The notes under the pieces: model-generated
Database searches by the model: none
What the model saw: only the letters and a program-made list of their open reading frames with translations
What the model was told of the DNA's origin: nothing
NCBI GenBank assembly: GCA_035547055.1
Contig: DASZVN010000139.1
Span: 1 to 35,007, forward strand
DNA: 35,007 nucleotides
Source: DASZVN01 sp035547055
GTDB taxonomy: Bacteria; Pseudomonadota; Alphaproteobacteria; Rhizobiales; Methylopilaceae
Direction of reading: 5' to 3'
Position numbers and translations under genes: made by a program
Part shown: positions 17,464-26,088 of the stretch, one piece after another
How positions within the stretch are numbered: the first letter of the stretch is position 1
Layout of the letters: the number at the start of each line of letters is the position of its first letter

Positions 17464-18617
17464 GCGACGTGCTGCGCCGCCGGCGCCGTGGCGACGCCAT
17501 CGATCCGGGCCATCAGGCCGAGATAGATCTCGGCGGTCGCCCGCCACGAGAAGGCGCCGGCCCGCGTTCGTCCGGCGGCTTGCAGGCGCTCGCGCAGCGC
17601 CGGGCGGTCGCGCAGGTTCCGGATCGCGGTGACCCAGGCGCCGGGCTGGTCCGGCGGCGCGTAGAGCGCGGCGTCGCCACAGACTTCGGGCAGCGCGCCG
17701 GTCGAGGCCGCGACGACCGGGCAGCCGCAGGCCATCGCCTCGATCGCCGGCAGGCCGAAGCCTTCGGTCCGCGACGGCAGGACGAAGCAGAGCGCGGCGG
17801 AGAACAGGTGCGCCAGCCGGCCGTCCCCGACGCGTCCGAGAAGCTGGAGGTTCTGGGGGTGGCAGGCGAAGACCGTGCGGTCGACGTCGCCGGCGATGCG
17901 GAGGTCGAGGCCGAGCTCGTCGAGCGGCTGCGCCAGGCGGGCGACGAGCGCCATGTTCTTGTGCGCCTGGCTCGCGCCGAGGGCGAGCACGTAGGGCCGC
18001 TCGCCGCGATGCGTCAGCCGATGCTCGCCGTCCCAGCCGCGGGCGTGGTCGCTGCCGTTGGGCGCGATGGTGATGGCGTCGCGGCGCGCGATGCCGTAGC
18101 GCACGATCTGGTCGCGGCTGAAGGCGGACACCGTGGTGATCGCCGCCGCGCGGCGGCCGACCGCCGGCAGGACGATGCGGTGCGCGGCGCGGAACAGGCG
18201 CCCGTAGCTCTCTGGGGCAATGCGGGTCTGGACGTCGTGGATGCAGGCGATCTGGCGGCGGACCGCGACCGGGGCGAGGTTGCAGAAGCTGAGGAGGCCG
18301 CCCTTGACCCGCCGCGGCAGTTGGCACTGCACCCAGAACTGCGGCAGGCGCGGGGTCCGGAACTCGGGCATCACCGCGATGGGGATGGCGTGGGGCACGA
18401 AGGCGTCGGTCGGACGCGGCACCACCAGGCGAAGGTCGAGGCCGGCGGCGAGGGGATGGCGCTCGGCGACCAGGACGTCGAGCGCGCGGGTGACCTCGGC
18501 GGCATAGCGCGCGACGCCGCTCGGCTTCAGCGTGATGAAATCGCCGTTGATGGTCCAGGCCCGGGTGCGGTTGCCGCCGGAGCCGGCTGGAAGCGATGCG
18601 GAGAGGGCATCGGCCAT
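17460..18617 (-). CDS. Glycosyltransferase family 1 (GT4-like)
   Basis: A 385-residue GT-B enzyme. Markers are RAWTINGDFITLKPSGVARY near the N-terminus, LALGASQAHKNMALVARL, the donor-binding EX7E motif TEGFGLPAIEAMACGCPVVA, and FSWRATAEIYLGLMARIDGV at the end. It shares these blocks with the following gene, so the two probably add related linkages in the same repeat unit. The ATG at 18617 has GGGGA at suitable spacing, and the gene begins 22 bp after the upstream glycosyltransferase. The three genes 19872-16321 form one minus-strand operon. Confidence 0.93.
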   Translation of the reverse strand: MADALSASLPAGSGGNRTRAWTINGDFITLKPSGVARYAAEVTRALDVLVAERHPLAAGLDLRLVVPRPTDAFVPHAIPIAVMPEFRTPRLPQFWVQCQLPRRVKGGLLSFCNLAPVAVRRQIACIHDVQTRIAPESYGRLFRAAHRIVLPAVGRRAAAITTVSAFSRDQIVRYGIARRDAITIAPNGSDHARGWDGEHRLTHRGERPYVLALGASQAHKNMALVARLAQPLDELGLDLRIAGDVDRTVFACHPQNLQLLGRVGDGRLAHLFSAALCFVLPSRTEGFGLPAIEAMACGCPVVAASTGALPEVCGDAALYAPPDQPGAWVTAIRNLRDRPALRERLQAAGRTRAGAFSWRATAEIYLGLMARIDGVATAPAAQHVA

Positions 18618-18639
18618 GCGGCGTTTCCCCGTCGCGCCC

Positions 18640-19872
18640 TCAGGCGCGGTTCATCGCGGCCGCCGCTTCGAGCCCCCAGGCGACCTCGCGGCGGAAGCGA
18701 TCGGCGGAGAAGCGCTCGGCGTTGCGCCGGCAGGTCTCGGGCCGGAACGACGAGCGGTTGGCCTCGAACAGGCCGACCGCCTCGACGACGGCGTCGGCCG
18801 ACTGGCGGTCGAAGGCGACGCCGGTCGGCATCTCGGTCGCGCCGAGGCGGCGGACGATGTCGCGGGCGCCGCCGCGGCCGAACGCGATCAGGGGGGTGCC
18901 GCAGGCCTGGGCCTCGGCCAGCGCGATGCCGAAATCCTCGCAGCCGGCGAACACCATCGCCCGGGCCCGCGCCACCGTCTCCACGTAGTCGGCGCGCGGC
19001 AGGAAGCCGGCGAAGCGGACATTCGGCCCGGCCATCCGCCGCAGCGCCGCCGCCTGCTGCCCGGCGCCGACCACGACCAGCCGGCGGTTCGGCATCGCGT
19101 TGAAGGCGGCGATGACGAGGTCGGTGCGCTTGTAGGGCGCGAGGTAGGAGGCGGTGACGTAGTAGTCGTCCTTGTCCTCGGTGAGCGGCAGGCGCTCGAC
19201 CTCGACCGGCGGGAACACCACCCGGGACTCGCGGCCGTAGACCCGGCGGATGCGGGCGCGGACATAGGTCGAGTTGGCGAGCATCAGGTCGGGGCCGTTG
19301 GCGGTCCTGGCGTCCCAGGTGCGGAGCCTGTGCAGAAGATAGCGGTAGAGCGCGCTCCGCAGGCCGGCGCCGAGGCCGGCGTCGCCGAGATAGGAGAACT
19401 GCTCGTCCCAGGCGTAGCGGACCGGGCTGTGGACGTAGCAGAGATGGGGCTGGTCGGGCCGGGTCAGGACCCCGCGCGAGAAGGCCGCCGAGGACGAGAT
19501 CACCGCGTCGAACCCGGTCACGTCGAACTGCTCGATCAGGATCGGCCCGGCGAAGAACAGCGCCCGGTAGAAGCGGCGGACGAACGGGATGCGGGCGGCG
19601 ATCGAGGTGTGGAAGGTGAGGCCGCGGAAATATTCGTCCTTGATCTCCTGCGGCAGGAAGTCGAACAGGGTGAAGATCTCGACCTTGGCGAAGGTCTTGC
19701 AGATCTCGGCGAGCACCCGTTCGCCGCCGCGGAAGTTCGGGCACCAGTCGTGGACCACGGCGATGCGCCGGCTGTCGCTCCGCGGATGAAGCGCCGGCGG
19801 GTCGCGCCGGGCCGGCTCGCGGGCGATGGCGTGGTCGGAGGCGAAGGGGGCGTGCGGCGTGGCGAGAGCCAT
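18640..19872 (-). CDS. Glycosyltransferase family 1 (WbaZ-like)
   Basis: A 410-residue GT-B glycosyltransferase, first gene of a three-gene minus-strand operon. After a 36-residue variable lead it has IAVVHDWCPNFRGGERVL, then YVHSPVRYAWDEQ, KRTDLVIAAFNAMPNRRLVV and the donor site CEDFGIALAEAQACGTPLIA. The same blocks occur in the glycosyltransferase at 26089-27255 (HEWLTTYAGSEKVL, YCYTPMRYAWD, EEDFGIAPVEAQACGTPVLA), so the two are paralogues of the mannosyltransferase WbaZ/WcaI-like type; mannose is suggested only by the gmd gene nearby. No Shine-Dalgarno precedes the ATG at 19872, so the true start could lie a little downstream, before the conserved block. Confidence 0.9.
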   Translation of the reverse strand: MALATPHAPFASDHAIAREPARRDPPALHPRSDSRRIAVVHDWCPNFRGGERVLAEICKTFAKVEIFTLFDFLPQEIKDEYFRGLTFHTSIAARIPFVRRFYRALFFAGPILIEQFDVTGFDAVISSSAAFSRGVLTRPDQPHLCYVHSPVRYAWDEQFSYLGDAGLGAGLRSALYRYLLHRLRTWDARTANGPDLMLANSTYVRARIRRVYGRESRVVFPPVEVERLPLTEDKDDYYVTASYLAPYKRTDLVIAAFNAMPNRRLVVVGAGQQAAALRRMAGPNVRFAGFLPRADYVETVARARAMVFAGCEDFGIALAEAQACGTPLIAFGRGGARDIVRRLGATEMPTGVAFDRQSADAVVEAVGLFEANRSSFRPETCRRNAERFSADRFRREVAWGLEAAAAMNRA

Positions 19873-20227
19873 GGGAAACCGGGATTGTCCACCGGGCCCG
19901 CGCGGCCTGCGCCGGACGGCGCAGGCTTCCGGCGCGTGATCGGCCCGCGGCGCCATTCGGCCGCGCCGTTGCCGGCACAACAAGCTATCCGATCGAACGA
20001 CGCGCGCTTCCCGCTTCATCCAGGAGGCGTAGCGGCGTGCGGGGCGGCGCACGGCGCGCGCCGCCGCCTCCGCCGCGAGCGGTGCCGGCACCTCCGATCG
20101 GGCGATCCCGCTCATCCGGAAGGCACGTCCACCCGGCCGCCGGGCCGGGGCTAGTTTTCCCCTGGCGCGATCTCCGCGCGCGTTCTTGTGCCGTCGACGC
20201 CGCCCGGCGCCGTGGCGGGGGACCTTG
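19873..20227. other. Divergent intergenic region of the polysaccharide locus
   Basis: 355 bp between divergent glycosyltransferase genes, expected to hold both promoters. It contains GTTGCCGGCACAAC (19968-19981, short dyad around TGCCGGCA), the shared 12-mer at 19952-19963 and a strong AGGAGG at 20022-20027. No convincing -35/-10 pair was found by eye. Confidence 0.4.
19952..19963 (-). promoter_or_regulatory. 12-mer shared with the other divergent polysaccharide promoter region (copy 2)
   Basis: The minus strand reads CGGCCGAATGGC, 80 bp upstream of the glycosyltransferase ATG at 19872. It is identical to 13645-13656. Confidence 0.25.
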
Positions 20228-20228
20228 A
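20037..20228 (+). CDS. Possible short leader ORF coupled to the GT2 gene
   Basis: A 63-codon frame that starts with GTG nine bases after a perfect AGGAGG (20022-20027) and ends with TGA overlapping the ATG of the next gene (TGATG). The peptide is Arg/Pro/Gly-rich and matches nothing I know, as expected for chance ORFs in GC-rich DNA. The good ribosome site and the one-base stop/start overlap are the only support. It may act as a translated leader. Confidence 0.2.
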   Translation: MRGGARRAPPPPPRAVPAPPIGRSRSSGRHVHPAAGPGLVFPWRDLRARSCAVDAARRRGGGP

Positions 20229-21100
20229 TGAAGATCGCAGTGATCATCCCGACCTACGGCCGCCCCGAGGTCGCCGCCCGCCTGCTCGCCCACCTCGAAG
20301 GGCAGAGCCGGCGGCCCGACGAGGTGATCGTCTCCGCCGCCGCGGCCGACCACCTGCCGCCGCCCCGGCTCCACCGCTTCCCGGTCGCCCGCCTGGTCGG
20401 GCCGGCCGGGCTCGCGGCCCAGCGCAACCGGGCGATCGAGCACGCCGGCCGGCGCTTCGACGTGCTCGCGTTCTTCGACGACGACTTCCTGCCCGAGGAC
20501 GGCTATCTCGCCCGCATCGAGGAGCTGTTCGCCGAGCACGAGGACTGGGTCGTCGTGATGGGCCGCCTCGTCCGCGACGGTGCCGCCGGCGAGGGGCTCG
20601 ACTTCGACAGCGGCCTCCTGGCGCTGCGCGCCGCCGAGGCCAACCGGCCGCCGCCCGAGCTGAGCTTCGACGACAACGGCGCCTATGGCTGCAACATGTC
20701 GATCCGGGCCAGCGCGATCGGCCAGCTCCGCTTCGACGAGCGGCTGGTGCTCTACGGCTGGCAGGAGGATGTCGACTTCACGAGCCAGCTCCGCCCCCGC
20801 GGCCGGCTGGTGCGCCCGGGCGAGCCGCTCGGCGTCCATCTCGGACTGAAGAGCGGCAAGGTCAGCGGGGTGCGCTTCGGCTATTCGCAGATCGTCAACC
20901 CGTTCTACCTCGTCCGCAAGGGCACGATCAGCCCGCGCTTCGCCCTCCGCCTCGCCGGCCGCAACCTCGCCGCCAACCTCCTCCGCAGCGTGCGGCCGGA
21001 GCCCTATGTCGACCGCCGCGGCCGCCTGCGCGGCAACCTGCTCGCGCTGGCCCACGTCGTCTCCGGCCGGCTCGAGCCCGAATACGTGCTGAACATCTGA
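20228..21100 (+). CDS. Glycosyltransferase family 2
   Basis: A 290-residue GT-A glycosyltransferase that adds a sugar to the growing repeat unit. The N-terminal strand is IAVIIPTYGRPEVAARLL. The metal-binding acidic site is FFDDDFLPEDGYL, and the acceptor-side block is GYSQ preceded by YGWQEDVDF. ATG at 20228 with GGGGGA upstream. It is the first gene of a plus-strand operon with the export protein (13 bp downstream) and the co-polymerase/kinase. The donor sugar cannot be told from sequence. Confidence 0.93.
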   Translation: MKIAVIIPTYGRPEVAARLLAHLEGQSRRPDEVIVSAAAADHLPPPRLHRFPVARLVGPAGLAAQRNRAIEHAGRRFDVLAFFDDDFLPEDGYLARIEELFAEHEDWVVVMGRLVRDGAAGEGLDFDSGLLALRAAEANRPPPELSFDDNGAYGCNMSIRASAIGQLRFDERLVLYGWQEDVDFTSQLRPRGRLVRPGEPLGVHLGLKSGKVSGVRFGYSQIVNPFYLVRKGTISPRFALRLAGRNLAANLLRSVRPEPYVDRRGRLRGNLLALAHVVSGRLEPEYVLNI

Positions 21101-21113
21101 GGTGGGATCGCTG

Positions 21114-22469
21114 ATGTCGACTCGCATCCTCGCGGCCGCCCTCGCGCTCGCGCTCGCCGCGGCGGCGACCCCGGTCTTCGCCGCGGCCTACCTGCTCGGG
21201 CCGCAGGACAAGGTGCGGGTCAAGGTCTACGAGTGGCGCGCCGCCAAGGGCGACGTCTACGAATGGACGGCCCTGAACGGCGAGTTCACCGTCGGCGCCG
21301 GCGGCAACCTCGCGCTGCCGCTGATCGGCGAGGTGCCGGCCGCGGGGCACGCGGCCGATGCGGTCGCGGCCGACATCGCGCAGCGCCTCAAGGCCAAGGT
21401 CGGGCTGCTGAGCCGGCCCGACGCCTCGGTCGAGGTCGTGCAGTACCGCCCGTTCTTCGTCGTCGGTGCGGCCGACCGGCCCGGCGCCTATCCCTACCAG
21501 CCCGGCCTGACGGTGCTGCAGGCGCTCGGCCTCGCCGGCGGTCTCCGCCGCACCATGGACCCGGACGTCCGCCAGATCGGCCGCGAGATCGTGAGCGGGC
21601 AGGGCGACCTCATGGTCTACGCCGTCGAGACCCGCAGCCTGATCGCCCGCCGCGCCCGGCTCGAAGCCGAGCAGCATGGCCTCGACGCCATCGTCTGGCC
21701 GCCCGAGCTGGCGCAGGCGGACGACCCCGCCACGGCCCAGCTCCGCGCCCAGGAGACGCTGATCTTCGACACCCGCCGCGAGGCCCTCCGCACCCAGCTC
21801 CAGGCGCTGACGCAGCTCAAGGGCTTCCTCGAGAGCGAGGTCCAGTCGATCACCCAGCAGCTTGCGCTCGAGGATCGCCAGCTCGCCCTGATCCGCGAAG
21901 ACCTGAACAGCGCCAGCGCGCTTCGCGAGAAGGGCCTCGTGGTGGCGCCGCGCGTCCTCCAGCTCGAGCGCACCGAGGCCGAGGCCGAAAGCGACCGGCT
22001 GAAGATGAACACCGCCATGCTGCAGGCCAGGCAGGAGGCCGGCAAGACCGAGCTCACCATGCTCGACCTCCAGAACAGCCGCCACAACGAGATCGCGACC
22101 TCGCTCCGCGACACCCAGGCCCGGCTCGACGAGCTGGCCAAGCGCGCCGGCACCGCTGCCGCCCTGGTCCAGGACGCCGAGAACACCGTCCCGCAGGTGC
22201 TGGCCGAACGCGACCGGGCGCGGACGCGCCAGCCGGTGTTCACCATCCTCCGCCGCGCCGGCGGCCGCACCGTGACGACGACCGTCTCCGAAGATGCCGC
22301 GATCGAGCCCGGCGATACGCTGCGGGTCGACCTCCCGGCCGATCCCGCGGTCGCCGACGCCCGCAGCGCCGGGCTCCTCGGCGGTGCCACGGCCGCGCGG
22401 CCGGTCACGACGCCGTTCGGCACGCTGGTCCGCGCGCCCGCCGACGCCGCCTCCGTCCCGCAGAACTGA
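21114..22469 (+). CDS. Polysaccharide export protein (ExoF/Wza-related) with coiled coil
   Basis: A 451-residue periplasmic or outer-membrane protein for polymer export. A signal peptide spans about 1-26 (ends VFAAA). The Poly_export domain follows (YLLGPQDKVRVKVYEW), then an SLBB-like block (FFVVGAADRPGAYPYQPGLT). A long helical coiled-coil part (about 185-370) rich in Glu, Gln, Leu and Arg comes before a short C-terminal domain. Unlike Escherichia coli Wza there is no lipobox cysteine, which fits the ExoF-type group of rhizobia. The start at ATG 21114 is preferred over GTG 21102 because GAGGTGG lies nine bases before it and the signal peptide follows at once. It sits between GT2 and the co-polymerase gene. 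Confidence 0.93.
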   Translation: MSTRILAAALALALAAAATPVFAAAYLLGPQDKVRVKVYEWRAAKGDVYEWTALNGEFTVGAGGNLALPLIGEVPAAGHAADAVAADIAQRLKAKVGLLSRPDASVEVVQYRPFFVVGAADRPGAYPYQPGLTVLQALGLAGGLRRTMDPDVRQIGREIVSGQGDLMVYAVETRSLIARRARLEAEQHGLDAIVWPPELAQADDPATAQLRAQETLIFDTRREALRTQLQALTQLKGFLESEVQSITQQLALEDRQLALIREDLNSASALREKGLVVAPRVLQLERTEAEAESDRLKMNTAMLQARQEAGKTELTMLDLQNSRHNEIATSLRDTQARLDELAKRAGTAAALVQDAENTVPQVLAERDRARTRQPVFTILRRAGGRTVTTTVSEDAAIEPGDTLRVDLPADPAVADARSAGLLGGATAARPVTTPFGTLVRAPADAASVPQN

Positions 22470-22475
22470 GCCGGG

Positions 22476-24734
22476 ATGGCCGCCATGCTCGAACATCCCC
22501 GCTTCCGCTATCGCGAGCACGGCGACTACGTCGAGCCGGCGGCCGACCGCGAGCGCGAATTCTTCAGCCTCGCCGAAATCGCCGGGCTGCTGCGCCGCTA
22601 TGCCTGGACCATCGTCGGCTGCATCGCGATCGGCCTGGTGCTGGCGCTGGCCTATCTCGCGACGGCGCGGCCGGTCTACACCGCCCGGGCGCAGATCATC
22701 ATCGACCCGCAGTCGAGCGAGCTGCTCCGCCAGCAGACCGGGCAGACCGACGTCTCGCTCGACACCGCCGCGGTCGAAAGCCAGATCGCGGTGCTCCGCT
22801 CGGAGAAGATCGCCATCGCCGTCCTGGCCGATCTCGGCGACCGCGGCGAGTTCAACGTGGTGCCGCCGCCCTCGCTGGTGGCGCGGGTGAAGATGGCGGT
22901 CGGCGGCTTCGCCACCGCGCTGCTGCAGAAGCTGCACCTCAAGCCGCTGCCGCCGGCGCCCGATCCGGTGGCGGCGGCCCAGGCCCTGGCCAACGCCAAG
23001 CGCCAATACGCCATCGATGCGTTCGAGGCGAGCCTCGACGTGCGCCGGGTCGGGCTGTCCTACGCGATGGACATCTTCTTCAGCGCGCACGATCCGTCGG
23101 CCGCGGCGCTCGCCGCCAACGCCACCGCCGACGCCTATATCCGCGACCAGGTCGAGGCCCGGGCGCAGGCGGCGCGGGCCGGCGGCGTCTGGCTCGAGAG
23201 CCGCATCGCCCAGCTCCGCGACCAGATGGATGCCGCGCTCCGCGCCGTGCAGGAATACAAGGCCGCCCACGGCCTGGTCGACACCGGCGACCACGGCCTC
23301 CTCGCCGACCAGCAGGTCGCCCAGCTCAACAGCGAACTGATCGCGGCGCGTGCCAAGACCGCCGAGGCCCAGGCCCGGCTCGACCGCATCCGCGCCATCC
23401 TGAGCGCCGACCTGCCCGATGCCGGCGTCGCCGAGATGCTCGGCAACGTCACCATCACCAATCTGCGCGGCCGCTATCTCGACGCCGCCGCCAAGCTCGC
23501 CGACGCCGAGACCCGCTACGGCAGCGACGAGCCGCCGGTGGTCGGGCTGAAGCGGGAGATGGCGGCCGACGTCGCCGCCATCCATGCCGAGCTCGGCCGC
23601 ATCGGCGCGACCTACCAGAGCGACTACGACATCGCCAAGGGCCGCGAAGCCAAGCTCACCGCCGACCTCGCCCGGCTGATCGCGATCCAGACCGACACCA
23701 AGCGCGCGGCGATCACCGTCGCCCAGCTCGCGACCACGGCGCAGACCTACCAGCGCATCTACGAGAGCTTCCTCCAGGCCTATACCGAATCGGTGCAGCG
23801 CCAGTCCTTCCCGGTCTCCGACGCCCGCGTCATCACCCAGGCCTCGACCCCGATCGCCAAGAGCCGGCCGCGCACCGGGCTGATCCTGACCTTCGCGCTC
23901 CTCCTCGGCGCGCTCGCCGGCATCGGCATCGCGATCGTGCGGCAGGGGCTCGACCGCAGCCTGCGCACCGCCGCCCAGATCCGCGACGAGGTCGGGCTCG
24001 ACTGCCTCGGCCTCCTGCCGGCCATCGCGCCGAGCGGCGGCGGGCGCCGCCGCCGCGCCGTCGTCGCGGCGCCGTTCGACGAGGTGCTGATCCGGCCCTA
24101 TTCCAGCTTCAGCGACAGCCTGAAGACGGTCCGCACCGCGGTCGCCATCGCCGGCGACGTGACGCTCCTCGGCGTCACGTCGGCGCTCCACGGCGAAGGC
24201 AAGAGCACCGTCGCCGCCAACCTCGCGCGGCTGATGGCGGGCGGCGGCGCCAAGGTGCTCCTGATCGACGCCGACATCCGCTCGGCGGCACTCACCGCGG
24301 CGCTGGCCCCGGCGGCGAGCGCCGGGCTGCTCGAGGCGATCGCGGGCGCGCGGCCGGTGGCGAGCCTGATCGTCGCCGACCCGACCTCGAAGCTCGACGT
24401 CCTGCCGATGGTCGGCCATGGCGGCATCGCCGCCGGCGACCTCCTGGCCTCCAAGCGCCTGCGCGCCCTGTTCGAGACGCTCCGCGGCAGCTACGACGCC
24501 ATCGTGGTCGACCTACCGCCGGCGATGGACGCGCTCGGCCTGGTCGCGAGCCTCGACGCGGTGGTGATGGCGGTGGAATGGGGCAAGACCCCGGCCAACG
24601 TCCTGATGGAGGCGCTGCACGCGCTCCGTACCGCCCAGGCCCGCCTGCTCGGCGCCGTCGTCACCAAGGTGGCGCGCCCGTCCGGCTATTTCGCCCGCAA
24701 GCGCCCGACGCCGGCGGTGACGCTGGCGGCTTGA
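22476..24734 (+). CDS. Polysaccharide co-polymerase with BY-kinase-type ATPase domain (Wzc/ExoP-like)
   Basis: A 752-residue inner-membrane protein controlling chain length and export. It has a first membrane helix (about 44-63) in a Wzz domain (YTARAQIIID), a long periplasmic coiled-coil region, and a second helix near 465-488. The cytoplasmic ATPase has Walker A GEGKST (573-578), Walker A' VLLIDADIRS and Walker B DAIVVDLPP. The C-terminal tail after the ATPase contains one tyrosine (SGYFARK) instead of the usual tyrosine cluster, so the standard autophosphorylation switch appears to be missing. ATG at 22476, six bases after the export gene's stop; a second in-frame ATG lies at 22485. Transcription likely ends at the hairpin at 24889-24922. 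Confidence 0.94.
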   Translation: MAAMLEHPRFRYREHGDYVEPAADREREFFSLAEIAGLLRRYAWTIVGCIAIGLVLALAYLATARPVYTARAQIIIDPQSSELLRQQTGQTDVSLDTAAVESQIAVLRSEKIAIAVLADLGDRGEFNVVPPPSLVARVKMAVGGFATALLQKLHLKPLPPAPDPVAAAQALANAKRQYAIDAFEASLDVRRVGLSYAMDIFFSAHDPSAAALAANATADAYIRDQVEARAQAARAGGVWLESRIAQLRDQMDAALRAVQEYKAAHGLVDTGDHGLLADQQVAQLNSELIAARAKTAEAQARLDRIRAILSADLPDAGVAEMLGNVTITNLRGRYLDAAAKLADAETRYGSDEPPVVGLKREMAADVAAIHAELGRIGATYQSDYDIAKGREAKLTADLARLIAIQTDTKRAAITVAQLATTAQTYQRIYESFLQAYTESVQRQSFPVSDARVITQASTPIAKSRPRTGLILTFALLLGALAGIGIAIVRQGLDRSLRTAAQIRDEVGLDCLGLLPAIAPSGGGRRRRAVVAAPFDEVLIRPYSSFSDSLKTVRTAVAIAGDVTLLGVTSALHGEGKSTVAANLARLMAGGGAKVLLIDADIRSAALTAALAPAASAGLLEAIAGARPVASLIVADPTSKLDVLPMVGHGGIAAGDLLASKRLRALFETLRGSYDAIVVDLPPAMDALGLVASLDAVVMAVEWGKTPANVLMEALHALRTAQARLLGAVVTKVARPSGYFARKRPTPAVTLAA

Positions 24735-24888
24735 GGCGAGCCGCGCCGGACCGCCGCCTCCTCGCCTCTCCGAACCGGAGAGCCGGATCGGCGGGGCGAC
24801 GGCTCGGACCGGCAATCAGACCGGCACGACGAGTGGCCAGCGCATCGCGAGGCCGTCAGCGCGCGCCCCGGGCATGCCTGGGCGCGAC

Positions 24889-24922
24889 AAAAAAGGCGGG
24901 CACGCGGCGTGCCCACCTTTTT
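24889..24922. terminator. Bidirectional Rho-independent terminator between convergent operons
   Basis: A-tract (24889-24894), stem GGCGGGCACGC / GCGTGCCCACC with one mismatch, and TTTTT (24918-24922). It works on both strands. It is 155 bp after the co-polymerase stop and 42 bp after the dehydratase stop. Confidence 0.88.
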
Positions 24923-24939
24923 CCGGTCGATGGAAGCCG

Positions 24940-24979
24940 AAGGTCAGGCCACCGCTTCGAAGGTCAGGCCACCGCTTCG
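24940..24979. repeat. Exact 20-bp tandem duplication at the end of the gmd gene
   Basis: Unit AAGGTCAGGCCACCGCTTCG at 24940-24959 and again at 24960-24979. The second copy contains the stop codon and last codons of the dehydratase; the first lies in the 3' untranslated region before the terminator. This looks like a recent slippage or end-repair duplication. Confidence 0.95.
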
Positions 24980-26052
24980 GAGACCGGGGAGAGCCGGCGG
25001 CCGCGATCGCGGAGCGGGCGGGGAGCGGCGGCGTCGCCGAGGCGGCGGAGATCGGCCTCGACCATCATCGCGGCGAGCTCTTCCAGCGTGGTCCGGGGCG
25101 TCCAGCCGAGGAGGCGCGCGGCGCGGCTGTTGTCGCCCTGGAGGAGATCGACCTCGGCCGGCCGGCGCAGCTTCGGATCGATCCGGACGAGCTCGCGGCC
25201 GCGGGCGGCATCGACGCCGCGCTCGTCGAGGTCGTCGCCCTGCCATTCGAGCGCGATGCCCGCGGCACGGAAGGCGAGTTCGGCGAACCTGCGCACGGTC
25301 TCGGTGCGGTTGGTCGCGAGCACGTAGGTGTCGGGCGCCTCGGCCTGGAGCATCCGCCACATGCCTTCGACATATTCCGCGGCGTAGCCCCAGTCGCGCC
25401 GGGCGTCGAGATTGCCGAGCACGATCGGGCCGCCGTCGCCCTGGGCGATGCGCGCCACCGCCTCGGCGATCTTGCGGGTGACGAACTCCGGCCCGCGCAG
25501 CGGCGACTCGTGATTGAACAGGATGCCGGAGCAGGCGAAGATCCCGTAGGACTCGCGGTAGTTGATCGCGGTCCAGTGCGCGAACAGCTTGGCCACGCCG
25601 TAGGGGCTGCGCGGATAGAACGGCGTCGTCTCCGACTGCGGCACCGCCTGGACCTTGCCGAACATCTCGGCCGAGGACGCCTGGTAGAAGCGCACCCCGC
25701 AGTCGAGGGTGCGGATCGCCTCGAGGAGGTTCAGCGCGCCGAGGCCGGTGATGGTGGCCGTCGTCGTCGGCTGGGCGAACGAGACGCCGACATAGGTCTG
25801 GGCGGCGAGATTGTAGACCTCGTGGGGCTCGGCCGCTTCGAGGATGCGGATGCACGAGCCGAGATCGGTCATGTCGTGCTCGATCAGCCGCAGCTCGGGA
25901 TGGTGGCGGATGCCGAGCTCGTCGATGCGCCAGAAGTTCACCGAGCTGGTGCGCCGGTAGGTACCGTAGACCCGGTAGCCCTTGTGCAGCAGGAGCTGGG
26001 CGAGATAGGCGCCGTCCTGGCCGGTGATGCCGGTGATCAAGGCGGTCTTCAT
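24964..26052 (-). CDS. gmd: GDP-mannose 4,6-dehydratase
   Basis: A 362-residue short-chain dehydrogenase that converts GDP-mannose to GDP-4-keto-6-deoxymannose, the precursor of fucose, rhamnose, perosamine and related sugars. The Rossmann motif is ITGITGQDGAYL (6-17), the catalytic region is QASSAEMFG (124-132), and Tyr151 and Lys155 lie in SPYGVAK. It keeps TYRRTSSVNFWRID and NHESPLRGPEFVTRK, blocks typical of Gmd. ATG at 26052, preceded by GAGGGGAG. The glycosyltransferase gene ends 36 bp upstream on the same strand. No reductase, epimerase or aminotransferase for the keto-sugar is in the window, so the final sugar is unknown. Confidence 0.95.
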   Translation of the reverse strand: MKTALITGITGQDGAYLAQLLLHKGYRVYGTYRRTSSVNFWRIDELGIRHHPELRLIEHDMTDLGSCIRILEAAEPHEVYNLAAQTYVGVSFAQPTTTATITGLGALNLLEAIRTLDCGVRFYQASSAEMFGKVQAVPQSETTPFYPRSPYGVAKLFAHWTAINYRESYGIFACSGILFNHESPLRGPEFVTRKIAEAVARIAQGDGGPIVLGNLDARRDWGYAAEYVEGMWRMLQAEAPDTYVLATNRTETVRRFAELAFRAAGIALEWQGDDLDERGVDAARGRELVRIDPKLRRPAEVDLLQGDNSRAARLLGWTPRTTLEELAAMMVEADLRRLGDAAAPRPLRDRGRRLSPVSEAVA

Positions 26053-26088
26053 GGCTCCCCTCGTTCTCGGCGCCTGGGACGGCGCGGT

